A stretch of 64,000 nucleotides of DNA from Paenibacillus methanolicus (GTDB lineage Bacteria; Bacillota; Bacilli; Paenibacillales; Paenibacillaceae), in NCBI RefSeq assembly GCF_008124765.1, contig NZ_VNHS01000009.1, positions 349,648 to 413,647 of the forward strand. The letters run 5' to 3'. This document shows positions 15,986-25,688 of this stretch, piece after piece (position 1 is the first letter of the stretch; each line of letters starts with the position of its first letter). A model generated the notes under the pieces. That model saw only the letters and a program-made list of their open reading frames with translations, was not told where the DNA came from and ran no database searches. Both the position numbers and the translations under genes were made by a program.

Positions 15986-18190
15986 TCACTCCAGATATGC
16001 CTCCGGATATAAGTACCGATGCAGCCTTGCTAAGATCGTGCTAGCTTGCTCGCGGGTCAACGTCTGCTTGGGGTAGAACTTTCCTTCGACTCCGACCATC
16101 ACCTCGAATTCGCTCACGGCTTGAATCGCCTTCAGGCTTGCTTGGGATAGGCCCGCAGTGTCGGCGTAGGCGATACGATCAGCGCTTCCGAATACAGGGA
16201 GAGTGCCGGCATGCGCCGACATGACGGCTGCTTCTTCCCGCGTGATCGCCCGATCCGGCTCGAATCGCCCAGAGGGGCGGTCCGTTAGGCCAAGCTCTGC
16301 CGCTTGGATGATGGCGCTGCCGTACCATTTGCCGGGCGGAACGTCTTGGAAAGGAGATTTGGCAGTCGATCGATCATTCGCTCCATGCACGAGACGAAGC
16401 AGCATCGTAACAAATTCAGCGCGCGTCAGCGCTTTTTTTGGTGCTAGTATGCTGCTTTGCGTGCTCCCGCCTTGAATTAATCCGAACGTAAGCGCATTCG
16501 ACATTCCGTCTGTTGCCCACTCGGATACCTGCGCACGATCCTTATAGGAAGATAGCTCGGGTGCGGATACGGTCAAATAATACAGACGTTTGGCTGCTGC
16601 AGGTACGGTGCCGTTCCGGTATCCGATCATGGTTACGACATGAACGCCAGGTGCCAAACCGTTCCAAGCGGTTACCCCCTTCGCATCGGTTATTTTCTTC
16701 TTGCCGTCGATGATCACAGTTATGCCGGAAGCAGGTAATCCGCCCATCGTGGGATTCGACATATTAACCGTTAGCTTGAACGGTGTATGGGCGGATGGCC
16801 GCCCTGTAGCCGTCTGTCCGTTATAGATCCACTCCTCTTGAATTTGGCCGATAAGCTCGGTTTTATCGTTGCCGTAGTACAGCAGCAGCGTCTCGCCTTC
16901 CTCGATGTAGAGAGGGCCCGCCGCATTTTCTTCAAACATCCAACCGCCGAACCGGCCATATACGGCGGACCGCCAGCTATCCTTGCCTCCATAATGCCCG
17001 TCTTTAATTCCGGCAATTGAGGTCAGTACCTGCTGTCCCGAAGAATCCGTCTTCGTCTCATAGGCAATACCGGCATTCTTCAAATAGGAGATCGCGCCAT
17101 CGAGGGCCAAGGAGCCGCTCGGGATACGGCCATGCGCGACCGTTCCTTGCGGCCCTTCAATCTGGATGTTCGCACTTCCGACGGATGGATTCGAAAGATC
17201 GGTCAGCCTGCCTTCCCCGTTGATGTAGAGCTTGTAAGCCGTTAGCGCAAGATACGCCTGCAGCGTAGCCGCCATGTGGAGCGGACCGTTTGCTTTCTCG
17301 GAGAAGCCGCCCCCATCAAGTTGCCTAGACAGGAGATGATGCAGAACCGATTCTCCGCCGATGCGCGCGAACTGTGCCGCATCGATGCGCAGCGAGGAAA
17401 GGGCGATGATAACTTGTGCCGCCGCTTGCGTGCTGCCATGGAAACTGCCGTCATTCGATTGCTGCGCTTGCAGCCAATCGAGCGCACGCTGTACGGAAGA
17501 AGACGGAACCGTCTCTTGCTCGGACTGCACTGGAGATAGAGCGATTAACGCTAATGCGGTCGATTGGACGCCTCCTTCCTTGCTGCCTTCATCAGGCCAG
17601 CTGCCATTAGCGAGCTGCTCCTTCTGGATGCGATCGAACAACCTGTCCGAGTACCATGACGTTCTGGCGAAAGGCGAATACGAGCGGGAAAGCGTCGACA
17701 CGAGATAGGCGGATACTAGTCCTGCCATCCCTTCTTCGGTCATGGCCGTGTGATTCATCGCCTTCGTATACAGATCGATGCCGGCGATATCGTTGATGCT
17801 GCTTCCGCCTGCCGCCGCGTAGGCAATCGTAGTGCGCGTCAGATCTATCAGCTTGTCGAATTGGCCGCGGTTGTTTAGAATCAAGTCTGCTTTCGCTTCC
17901 TTGAACCCTTCCGGTAAAGCGTGTCCGTTCTTAGCAAAACCAATTGCTGCCCAATCGGGAAACGGCTTTTGGTTGTACAAGAGCTGCTTCGCTTTTTGTA
18001 ACGCGGACTCCATGTCCACAGTAAATGCCGATGAAGGGGTTGAACTACTGCTCTTCACTGCCGTACCGACGATTGGAGCGGGCTCCCCGGCAGAGGCCGC
18101 TGCAAGGGTACCGCTTTGCAGAATCATGATGCTAATGGTCAAAAGGGCGCTTAACCCTGCAGCCAGCTTGTTTAATTTGAATCGGGTCAT
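15986..18190 (-). CDS. SLH surface protein with transcobalamin-like architecture (alpha/alpha-barrel repeats plus DUF4430-like domain)
   Basis: 734 residues. Signal peptide (residues 1-33) ends near GTLAAASA. Residues ~60-330 contain prenyltransferase/squalene-cyclase-like repeats (QLANGSWPDEGSKEGGVQST, QQSNDGSFHGSTQA, RQLDGGGFSEKANG). Residues ~345-470 match the DUF4430/transcobalamin C-terminal pattern: LDGAISYLKNAG, IAGIKDGHYGGKDSW, LLLYYG. Three SLH motifs close the protein (~555-734) and attach it to the wall. The order alpha/alpha barrel then small beta domain is that of transcobalamins, so a corrinoid or other tetrapyrrole/siderophore ligand is possible. Divergent from a Fur-controlled binding lipoprotein. 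Confidence 0.78.
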   Translation of the reverse strand: MTRFKLNKLAAGLSALLTISIMILQSGTLAAASAGEPAPIVGTAVKSSSSTPSSAFTVDMESALQKAKQLLYNQKPFPDWAAIGFAKNGHALPEGFKEAKADLILNNRGQFDKLIDLTRTTIAYAAAGGSSINDIAGIDLYTKAMNHTAMTEEGMAGLVSAYLVSTLSRSYSPFARTSWYSDRLFDRIQKEQLANGSWPDEGSKEGGVQSTALALIALSPVQSEQETVPSSSVQRALDWLQAQQSNDGSFHGSTQAAAQVIIALSSLRIDAAQFARIGGESVLHHLLSRQLDGGGFSEKANGPLHMAATLQAYLALTAYKLYINGEGRLTDLSNPSVGSANIQIEGPQGTVAHGRIPSGSLALDGAISYLKNAGIAYETKTDSSGQQVLTSIAGIKDGHYGGKDSWRSAVYGRFGGWMFEENAAGPLYIEEGETLLLYYGNDKTELIGQIQEEWIYNGQTATGRPSAHTPFKLTVNMSNPTMGGLPASGITVIIDGKKKITDAKGVTAWNGLAPGVHVVTMIGYRNGTVPAAAKRLYYLTVSAPELSSYKDRAQVSEWATDGMSNALTFGLIQGGSTQSSILAPKKALTRAEFVTMLLRLVHGANDRSTAKSPFQDVPPGKWYGSAIIQAAELGLTDRPSGRFEPDRAITREEAAVMSAHAGTLPVFGSADRIAYADTAGLSQASLKAIQAVSEFEVMVGVEGKFYPKQTLTREQASTILARLHRYLYPEAYLE

Positions 18191-18386
18191 TCCTTTCTTC
18201 CCCCTTTCTGAACACGCATGCTTTGGTCATATTAACGCGCCGCTGGAAGAAATTGTTGCAGCGCATGCTGCATAGTACGACGTGCAAAGCAAGAAGCTCT
18301 CCAACGTCATCAATCGCTTAAAGTCTTACTAGCGAAAGAGATAAGCGTTGACAGATGCAATATCTTCCATTATATTTTTACATAAT

Positions 18387-18405
18387 GATAACGATAATCA
18401 TTATC
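18387..18405 (+). promoter_or_regulatory. Fur box
   Basis: GATAACGATAATCATTATC matches the classical 19-bp Fur box (GATAATGATAATCATTATC) at 18 of 19 positions and lies 27 bases before the binding-protein start. Iron repression of that gene, and perhaps the divergent SLH gene, is expected. Confidence 0.9.
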
Positions 18406-18431
18406 AATATTCGCTAAGGAGCAAATCATCC

Positions 18432-19364
18432 ATGAGACAATTTTACTTACCCTGTATTTTTGCACTTGTTCTTATCCTCTCCGCTTGCGGCAGCAACGCC
18501 ACAAATTCAGCCTCTACCGCCACAAATTCAGCCTCTAATGAGGCCGAGTCGGCGACCATTACATACCAATCCGAGTCCGGGCCAATCGAAGTTCCCGCTA
18601 ATCCGCAGCGAGTCATCGCGCTTTCCGGTTTTCCTGGCGATGTCCTTAAATTAGGAGTGAATGTCGTTGGCGTAGATTCATGGTCGAAGGCCAATCCCAC
18701 TTTCGAAGAACAGTTAAAAGATGTCCAAGAAGTATCCGCCGAGAATCTGGAGACGATCATCGAATTGAAGCCGGATCTTATTATTGGATTATCCTCGATT
18801 AAAAATATCGATAAATTAAACGAGATTGCGCCTACCGTAACGTATACATGGGGCAAATTGGACTATTTAACCCAACACCTGGAGATCGGCAAGCTCTTAA
18901 ATAAAGAACAAGAGGCACAAGCGTGGATCGATGATTTTAAACAACGCGCACAAACAATCGGTGAGGATGTTCGCGCAAAGGTTGGAGAAGATGCGACCAT
19001 CTCTGTATTTGAAACCTATGAGAAGGAAATCTTCGCATTCGGGGATCACTTTGGCCGTGGAACTGAAATCCTGTACCATGAGATGGGATTGAAGATGCCC
19101 GAGAAGCTGAAAGCATTCATCTCGGAAACAGGCTACAATACCATATCGGCAGAGGTGCTCCCGGAGTATGCGGGGGATTTTATCGTCATCAGTAAATACT
19201 CGACCGCCGATAATTCATTCCAGCAAACCGAGACGTACAAGAATATTCCCGCGGTAAAAAACAATCGCGTATTCGAGCTTGACGGGAGAAGCTCCTCCTA
19301 CACCGATCCCATCACGTTAGAAATGCAACTGGAATTTTTCAAGAAGTCATTTTTAGACAACTAA
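18432..19364 (+). CDS. Iron-siderophore ABC transporter substrate-binding lipoprotein
   Basis: 310 residues from ATG 18432, behind AAGGAG and just after the Fur box; the frame is open further upstream but that part covers the promoter. Lipobox LILSAC places the lipid on cysteine 19. A low-complexity repeat (NATNSAST, NATNSASN-like) links it to the ligand domain. TroA/FhuD-type features include PQRVIALSGFPGDVLKLGV and LKPDLIIGLSS. No permease or ATPase adjoins it, so it must use a shared translocator. Confidence 0.88.
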   Translation: MRQFYLPCIFALVLILSACGSNATNSASTATNSASNEAESATITYQSESGPIEVPANPQRVIALSGFPGDVLKLGVNVVGVDSWSKANPTFEEQLKDVQEVSAENLETIIELKPDLIIGLSSIKNIDKLNEIAPTVTYTWGKLDYLTQHLEIGKLLNKEQEAQAWIDDFKQRAQTIGEDVRAKVGEDATISVFETYEKEIFAFGDHFGRGTEILYHEMGLKMPEKLKAFISETGYNTISAEVLPEYAGDFIVISKYSTADNSFQQTETYKNIPAVKNNRVFELDGRSSSYTDPITLEMQLEFFKKSFLDN

Positions 19365-19396
19365 ACCCGGCGGAAGCTGAAACCCCTTGATTGTCG

Positions 19397-19424
19397 GCGA
19401 TGGACTCGATCCATCGCTTTTTTT
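19397..19424 (+). terminator. Terminator of the Fur-controlled gene
   Basis: GCGATGGA-CTCGA-TCCATCGC, a perfect 8-bp stem, followed by seven T, 33 bases after the stop. Confidence 0.9.
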
Positions 19425-19429
19425 GTTAC

Positions 19430-19738
19430 CCTGCGTTCGCTCATCTATCGGATCGGTTTGGAGTAAAATGGAAGGGATTGGGGATCGGCACACAAGCAAT
19501 AGGGTTGGCTAATCGCGGATTTAACGTAACGGGTACGGATTTAAGTTCGGCTTCCATAGAAAGAGCAACCAAAGAGGCAGAAGCTTTCGGGGTTAAGATA
19601 CACTTTGGGGTAGCTGATTTTCGTGCATTAGATGAAGATGTTTCCGGCCTGTATGATGTCGTACTTTCCGCAGACAATGCAATCCCACACTTACTGACAG
19701 ATGATGATTTATATCAGGCTTTTTTCACCTGTGGCTAA
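19430..19738 (+). pseudogene. Class I SAM-dependent methyltransferase fragment
   Basis: The frame contains the middle of a methyltransferase: GIGTQAIGLANRGFNVTGTDLS (motif I and the acidic residue after strand 2) and LYDVVLSADNAIPHLLTDDD (motif IV region). The usual DxxCG before motif I is altered to WKGLG and the remaining C-terminal half is missing after DLYQAFF. The nominal start at 19391 overlaps the upstream terminator, so this is a remnant truncated at both ends. Confidence 0.7.
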
Positions 19739-19777
19739 GCAAGTCGCGGGTATCATACGGAGAACGGAGCGAAACCC

Positions 19778-20626
19778 ATGCGCGTGACAAGTGAGAAGTT
19801 CACCGAGAAAGGCGTCGGATTACGGAATGAGGACGCGATTATTTCCCATCCCGGCGCCCGAATATTCGGAGTCTTGGACGGCGTATCTTCCTTGGTCCCT
19901 TATCTGAATGCCGAACAGGAAACGGGCGGCTATATAGCGGCGAATCTGGTGCGAAATTATTTCGAATCTGTGGACCGCCCAGGCAGCTTAAAGGACCGCC
20001 TCATGGAAGCGAATGATCGGCTGAGGGAACAGATGGTGCTCGCTCATATTGATATGGAGAAAAAGGAAGAGCTTTGGGGAACCGCATTGGCAATCGTTCA
20101 TATTCAAGACGATGGCATGGAGTTCATCCAGACCGGTGATTGCATGATACTCGCGGTATATGCGGACGGTGAGGTTCGCCCGTTAACCTGGAGACAGGTT
20201 GCCCACTTAGAAGCACCTGCTTTCACCCAATGGGAGGAAGGAATAGCGAAAGGCTTGAAGACCCAGAAGCGGCTTCATGAGACGGTCATCGATACGATAA
20301 TCCAGAACCGCTATCGGTCGAATACGGACGGCGGCTACGGGGTTTTGAATGGGGAGATGGATGCCGCCCGCTATTTCGAATATGGGAAAATCAATCTAAC
20401 CGGCCTCCAACATCTGATCCTGCTGACCGACGGGATGTTCTGGCCAACCGCGATCGTCCCCGAACATGTCTCGTATTGGACGTTTGTGGCGCATCGCATC
20501 TTGAACAAAGGCCTGCAGCCGTATGCGAGGGAGTTGATCGAGCTCGAAGAAGCCGATCCCGAGTGTATTCGCCATATCCGCTTTAAAAAATCGGACGATA
20601 AGACGGCGGTCGTAATTCGTTTGTAG
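19778..20626 (+). CDS. PP2C-type serine/threonine protein phosphatase
   Basis: 282 residues with the metal-binding PP2C motifs in order: GVLDGVSSLVP, FIQTGDCMILAV, LLTDGMFWP and DDKTAVVIRL. This PPM family removes phosphate from Ser/Thr, in bacteria usually opposing a Hanks kinase or controlling sigma-factor switches. No kinase or anti-sigma gene adjoins it, unlike the typical prpC-prkC pair, so the target is unknown. Confidence 0.85.
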   Translation: MRVTSEKFTEKGVGLRNEDAIISHPGARIFGVLDGVSSLVPYLNAEQETGGYIAANLVRNYFESVDRPGSLKDRLMEANDRLREQMVLAHIDMEKKEELWGTALAIVHIQDDGMEFIQTGDCMILAVYADGEVRPLTWRQVAHLEAPAFTQWEEGIAKGLKTQKRLHETVIDTIIQNRYRSNTDGGYGVLNGEMDAARYFEYGKINLTGLQHLILLTDGMFWPTAIVPEHVSYWTFVAHRILNKGLQPYARELIELEEADPECIRHIRFKKSDDKTAVVIRL

Positions 20627-20772
20627 GTGTCGATGCGCCAACCACTAGTCCCCATTCAGGGATAATGAACACGGTGACGATGATAGGTATATGGCGGAAA
20701 GCGGGTTCATTGCCCTTCACTTGGGCAGGGAGCCGGCTATTCGCAAAACGGACCTAGAAGGAGCGCATCGAG

Positions 20773-23700
20773 TTGAGCCAAAAGAGATCGAGAAGGAAGC
20801 ATGCCGCATTGTCGAGCGTCGTCGCCGTTATGGTTGGGCTGTCGGGGATCATTCCTGTATATGCCGCGGAAGACGAAATGGGAGGCAGCGTTCTCGCCGT
20901 GCCCGAGTTTCGGTTCGCAATGTTAGCCGATGGCGGAGTCAAGGCGGATCTCAGCTGGGGCAAGATCAATTCAGCCGTGCAATATAAAATTTATCGTTCG
21001 GATACGCCTTTCGGGGAATATGCCGAAGTGGGCGTTCTCAATGAGGATGACCTCAACGAGGATGACAAAGAAGATATGATGCGTCGTTATACGGATCAGG
21101 TCAGCGTGAGCGTAGGCGGCCAAACTTATTATTACCGCGTGTCGGCCCTCTATTCAACCGATGACGAACAGCTGATCGAATCGCCGTTGTCGAAATATCC
21201 GGTTGCCGTCACGATCGTCAAGCCGGTTACCGAAGCAGATCCGTTCCCGGTCTATACCGTTGACGCCACCGCATTCGTCAACACGGACTTGAAGCATCTG
21301 TCCCAAGACTATACGTTCGTGCTGTCGCTGCCGGGCACGGTCGAAGAGTCGATTCCCGAGGATGCCGTCACCTTGACAGGATTGCCGGCAGGGTTCGCCT
21401 ACACGGTTCAAAAAGGGCAAATGGACAATCATCTCGAGGTCGTCCTCAGCGGCGAAGGCGCGAATGGGCTCGTGACGCCGGTCTATCCCGTCGTGTCGGT
21501 GTCGCCGAGCGTCGTCGGCGAAACAGGCGAGAGCGTGGAAGCAACGGTCAACCTGCTGCCGCTCGACGAGCAGCCGGGTCAGCAATACTACGGGGAAGGC
21601 GACAAAGGCTTCCATATCGGCATCGACGGCTCGTTCCCATCCTCGTTCGCGGACGCGGAGGACGTGCCGGTTGACCTGCCGGCCATCTGGCTCGAACTTC
21701 ATGATGCGGACTTCGATGCGGAACAGCTGGAGCAGCTGAAAGCCGACGGTATCGTGAAGTTCAGCAGGAAGGGCGAAAACGGCGAGACCGTCGATGTGCC
21801 GCTCAACGTGGAGCAATTCGCGTCCGTGGAGTACGAGGCGAACATCCAGGAGATTCGCGTCACATTCGAAGGCTTGCTCGATTCCTCCGCTACGTATGAA
21901 CTTACGCTTGCGGGCGGCGAGGCCGGTATCAAGGATTATGCGGGAACGCCGCTGACGAACAACTTCACAGTCTCTTTTGATGTTAACAGCTACATGAATA
22001 ACAATGGGAAGCCGGCGATTATGAAGACGGACGTCTATCCGTTCGCTGCCAGGTTAGCGTTCTCGGATACGGTCAATCGCGCGGACGTGTTGAATAAGAG
22101 CAACTACGTGCTCGAGGTGGACGGACAACCCGTGGACGCTTCGCGGCTGATGCTCAAGTACTACCCTTTCGACAACGCGGTCATGATCGATGGCCTCATG
22201 CTGGATAAGGACGCGATCGGCAAGGCGAACTATTCGCTCAAGGTCAGCGGCATTCGTAACCGTTCCGGAATGGCGATGGACGAAATCACCTTGAACGGCG
22301 TCATCCAGGATCCGTCCGAACATAAGGGGCCTTCACCATCGGAAGATCAGGAGGAAGCTTCGAACGGATACGGCATTCATGGCGTCGTTCGGGCAAACGA
22401 CGAAGATCTGCGGCTCGCCGGCGTGAAAGTGAAGATCACATCCCTGGAGACCGGGGATTTCAAGATGGACACGACCAATGAACAAGGCGAATATAATTTC
22501 CCGGATGTGCCGTTCGGCGACTACTCGCTGGAGACCGAGCTCGTCGTCACGGTCGGAGAGCAGCAGTATACCGGCGTGCTGAAGGAGTCCGTAACCTTGG
22601 ATCCCTCGGACGAGAATCTCGAAGAAGATAAGGGCATGACGGTGGATCTGTTCCTGGAGAAAGCCGGGGCGAACGCGTCGGGCTCAGGCAGTAAATCCGG
22701 TTCGAGTTCCGCTTCCGGTTCGCAAGTCAGCTCGAGTTCGCCTTCGTCGGCAACGACGCCGACAGACGATATGAAGCAGCCGACAACGACGCAGCCGGCA
22801 ATAGCCGCATCGCAAGAGCAGGTTAAGCCGGCAGCCGTACCGGTCCAGCTGGATTCGGCCGCGGTGAAAGTGGTGCAAGCCGCCAATGGCGAGAAACGGG
22901 TAGAAGCCGCGGTGAACGCGAATCAACTGGCCGCCGCGTTCGAAGCCGCGCGCGTCGCTCCGGGCGGAGGGAATCAGCCGACGATCGCGATTAAGCTGGG
23001 CACGGACGAGCCAAGCGTCAAGGCGGCGCTCCCGGCACAGGCGCTGCTGCAAGGGGCAAGCCAAGCCGGCGGTCAAGCGGTCGTCGCGCTCGAAACGTCC
23101 TTCGCCAGCTACGATCTGCCCGTACAGGCGCTGCAGCTGGACGCGCTTGCGAAGCAGCTGGGCGTCCCGATGGGCGACATGAACGTATCGATAACGATGG
23201 AGAAGCTGAGCGGCGAAGATTCGTCCAAGGTCGCGGAGCAAGTGAAGGCGCTTGGCGGGGAGCAGTTGGCGGACCCGATCGATTTCGGCATTAAGGTCGA
23301 AGCGGGCGGCAAAGCGCTCGACATCCACGACTTCGACAAAACCTTCGTATCGCGTACCGTTCATCTAAACAAATCGGTTGATGCCAGCCGGGCAACCGCC
23401 GTCATGTACAATCCCGAGACGGGCAAAATGACGTTCGTGCCGGCCGTCTTCGAGGAGAAGGATGGCGTAATGACCGCCACGATGAAGCGGACGGGCAACA
23501 GCATCTATACGGTGATCGAGGCGGACAAGCAGTTCGCGGATACGGCTTCGCATTGGGCGAAACAAGAGATCGGCCTGCTGGCTACGAAGCAGATTCTAAG
23601 CGGGGATGCGGACGAGCGGTTCAACCCGGATACGATCGTAACGCGGGCCGAATTCGCGGCGATGCTCGCCCGCAGCTTCGGCTTGAACGGCCAGCCGGAA

Positions 23701-24087
23701 GCGGCCGGCAAGTTCAAGGACGTGACCGGCGCGAATTGGTATGCATCCGAGCTCGGCGCCGTCGTCAAATTCGGCCTCGTCCAAGGCGGCGCCGACGAGA
23801 CGTTCTCGCCGCAATCGCCGGTGACGCGCGAACAGATGGCGGTCATGATCAGCCGGGCGATGGAAGCGGCGGGACATAAGCCGGACGCAGACGGCGGCGT
23901 CATTGCCGGCGCGTCCGACGCCGACGAGATCAGCGCATGGGCGAAGACGTCCGTCGCGCAAGCGGTCAACGCGGGCATTATCCGCGCGGATGCGGGGGGC
24001 AACCTGACGCCGGCTTCGCCGGCCACGCGCGCGCAAGCAGCGGTCATGATTACGCGCGTGCTGCAGCAGATCCATTTTATCAACTAA
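20773..24087 (+). CDS. Large SLH-anchored surface protein with Fn3 and CnaB-like domains
   Basis: 1,104 residues starting at TTG 20773, which sits 8 bases after AGAAGGAG; the signal peptide (cleaved near VYAAE, residue 32) starts correctly from there. Order: fibronectin-III-like module (~42-130; YKIYRSDTPFGEYAEV), several beta-sandwich stretches, a carboxypeptidase-regulatory/CnaB-like domain (~535-620; TTNEQGEYNFPDVPFGDYSL), a Ser/Gly/Pro/Thr linker, a further beta domain and three SLH motifs (~920-1104). Probable S-layer-associated structural or adhesive protein; no enzyme motif. Confidence 0.85.
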   Translation: MSQKRSRRKHAALSSVVAVMVGLSGIIPVYAAEDEMGGSVLAVPEFRFAMLADGGVKADLSWGKINSAVQYKIYRSDTPFGEYAEVGVLNEDDLNEDDKEDMMRRYTDQVSVSVGGQTYYYRVSALYSTDDEQLIESPLSKYPVAVTIVKPVTEADPFPVYTVDATAFVNTDLKHLSQDYTFVLSLPGTVEESIPEDAVTLTGLPAGFAYTVQKGQMDNHLEVVLSGEGANGLVTPVYPVVSVSPSVVGETGESVEATVNLLPLDEQPGQQYYGEGDKGFHIGIDGSFPSSFADAEDVPVDLPAIWLELHDADFDAEQLEQLKADGIVKFSRKGENGETVDVPLNVEQFASVEYEANIQEIRVTFEGLLDSSATYELTLAGGEAGIKDYAGTPLTNNFTVSFDVNSYMNNNGKPAIMKTDVYPFAARLAFSDTVNRADVLNKSNYVLEVDGQPVDASRLMLKYYPFDNAVMIDGLMLDKDAIGKANYSLKVSGIRNRSGMAMDEITLNGVIQDPSEHKGPSPSEDQEEASNGYGIHGVVRANDEDLRLAGVKVKITSLETGDFKMDTTNEQGEYNFPDVPFGDYSLETELVVTVGEQQYTGVLKESVTLDPSDENLEEDKGMTVDLFLEKAGANASGSGSKSGSSSASGSQVSSSSPSSATTPTDDMKQPTTTQPAIAASQEQVKPAAVPVQLDSAAVKVVQAANGEKRVEAAVNANQLAAAFEAARVAPGGGNQPTIAIKLGTDEPSVKAALPAQALLQGASQAGGQAVVALETSFASYDLPVQALQLDALAKQLGVPMGDMNVSITMEKLSGEDSSKVAEQVKALGGEQLADPIDFGIKVEAGGKALDIHDFDKTFVSRTVHLNKSVDASRATAVMYNPETGKMTFVPAVFEEKDGVMTATMKRTGNSIYTVIEADKQFADTASHWAKQEIGLLATKQILSGDADERFNPDTIVTRAEFAAMLARSFGLNGQPEAAGKFKDVTGANWYASELGAVVKFGLVQGGADETFSPQSPVTREQMAVMISRAMEAAGHKPDADGGVIAGASDADEISAWAKTSVAQAVNAGIIRADAGGNLTPASPATRAQAAVMITRVLQQIHFIN

Positions 24088-24109
24088 GCAGCAGGCAAGG
24101 ATAACAACG

Positions 24110-24140
24110 AGCCGGACAGCCCATAGGGCGTCCGGCTTTC
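24110..24140 (+). terminator. Terminator of the SLH gene
   Basis: AGCCGGAC and GTCCGGCT enclose a second stem GCCC-ATA-GGGC, giving a long hairpin followed by TTCTTG. Confidence 0.85.
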
Positions 24141-24224
24141 TTGTATTTGCGGGGAGAAGGATAATTTTGGGAGGATGTAGAACTACTCTCATAGATATTC
24201 TATTCCAACAGGGGACCTCCTTTC

Positions 24225-25067
24225 ATGGCCTACTTACCGATTCTGCACGAGAAGAGCAAGCAGTATTATTGGCGAGGTTCCGGGGCGCTATCGATCAAAA
24301 CCTTCCGCAACGGCTGGGCTTACTACAATACCGGACGCGGCCATTATCGGGTCGAAGAAGGAACGTATTTACTGCTTAATCGCGGCCAAGAATACGCCAT
24401 CACGATCGATTGGGAGACGGAAGTCGAGTCGTTTTGCGTGTTTTTTCCCGAGGGGATGGCGGAGGAAGTACTCCGAACTTGCATCACTTCGAGTGCCGCG
24501 CTGCTGGACAACCCTTTCGAGCAGCGGTCTCCCTCGTCGTTCGAATTTGTAGAGAAGACGTATCCAACCGATAATGCCGCGTTATCTCCTCTGCTTCAAT
24601 CGCTGCGGGTTTGTTCGGGGGATGACTTATGGGTAGAAGAGCTGATGCATGCCATTCTGCAAGGACTTCTCACGATTCATGGGCAAGTCTGCCACGACAT
24701 GCGGAAGCTGCCGGCGTTACGCGCTTCGACAAGAGAGGAACTTTACAGACGCATACAGACGGGTCATGAATATATGTCGGCCTATTTCGATCAAGAGATC
24801 GGGTTATCGGACATCGCGCGCGCGGCCTGCTTGTCACCCAATCATTTTCTGCGTAATTATAAACTTCTGTTCGGGTATTCCCCGCACCGGTTTATTGTAG
24901 AGAGGCGTCTGCGCGAGGCGAAAAAATTGCTCCTATCCACCAACGAGACGGTGACGGAAGTGTGTATGCGCGTCGGCTTTCAAAGTCACGGAACCTTTAC
25001 TAATTTATTCGCAAGACGATTTGGCGTTTCGCCTGCAGTATTCCGCAAAAAAGGTGATATTGAATAA
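24225..25067 (+). CDS. AraC family transcriptional regulator
   Basis: 280 residues. An N-terminal cupin-like ligand domain (GRGHYRVEEGTYLLLNRGQEY) precedes two C-terminal HTH motifs: IGLSDIARAACLSPNHFLRNY and VTEVCMRVGFQSHGTFTNLFARRFG. It probably regulates a nearby or unlinked gene; no clear sugar operon adjoins. AT-rich DNA lies upstream. Confidence 0.88.
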   Translation: MAYLPILHEKSKQYYWRGSGALSIKTFRNGWAYYNTGRGHYRVEEGTYLLLNRGQEYAITIDWETEVESFCVFFPEGMAEEVLRTCITSSAALLDNPFEQRSPSSFEFVEKTYPTDNAALSPLLQSLRVCSGDDLWVEELMHAILQGLLTIHGQVCHDMRKLPALRASTREELYRRIQTGHEYMSAYFDQEIGLSDIARAACLSPNHFLRNYKLLFGYSPHRFIVERRLREAKKLLLSTNETVTEVCMRVGFQSHGTFTNLFARRFGVSPAVFRKKGDIE

Positions 25068-25134
25068 GTCGAGGCACGCCGATATCGATTACACTGGAAT
25101 AGTAATCCAACTGTCAATGGAAGGTGGAGTAAAC

Positions 25135-25632
25135 GTGATCCAGGAATTTTTCGCCGCGGCCCGTTCGGGCGATCGGGAGCAATTACAGCTGTTGTTGGAG
25201 CAGGATGTTACGCTGGCCAAAACGGAGAATGAAGACGGCTTGACGCCATTGGGCTTCGCCGCGCACTACGGGCAGGCGGGGGCCGTGAAGGTGCTGTTGG
25301 CGCATGGCGCCGAGGTTAATGCGGTCTCCCATTCGAAAGTTGCCTACATCCCCTCGAATACCGCCCTTCACGCCGCGATCGCCGGCAAACGGGATATGGA
25401 AGTCATCCGCGTGCTGTTGATGAACGGCGCCAACCCGAACATATTCGATAGTAACGGACATACGAGCTTACATACGGCAGCCTTCCATGATGACAATGCG
25501 GAGCTGATCGAATTATTGCGGGAGCACGGTGCCGATGTGGAGGCGAGGATAGAAGGCGGCGTAGACGCCGGTGCCCTTGCGAAGGAGAGAGGCAATCTTC
25601 GCGTCGCGGCGGCACTGGAGCGCGTCGAGTAA
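25135..25632 (+). CDS. Ankyrin-repeat protein
   Basis: 165 residues from GTG 25135, chosen because AAGGTGGAG ends 5 bases before it; ATG 25117 is in frame but lies before that site. Three to four ankyrin repeats are visible: DGLTPLGFAAHYGQAGAVKV, NTALHAAIAGKRDMEVIRVL and GHTSLHTAAFHDDNAELIEL. A cytoplasmic protein-binding scaffold; in Bacillales similar short genes occur singly. Partner unknown. Confidence 0.85.
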   Translation: MIQEFFAAARSGDREQLQLLLEQDVTLAKTENEDGLTPLGFAAHYGQAGAVKVLLAHGAEVNAVSHSKVAYIPSNTALHAAIAGKRDMEVIRVLLMNGANPNIFDSNGHTSLHTAAFHDDNAELIELLREHGADVEARIEGGVDAGALAKERGNLRVAAALERVE

Positions 25633-25688
25633 TTTTGGCGCGATGGCTTCATGCCATTGGCTGCGCTTTTAGGGAGGGATGAGGTCGC

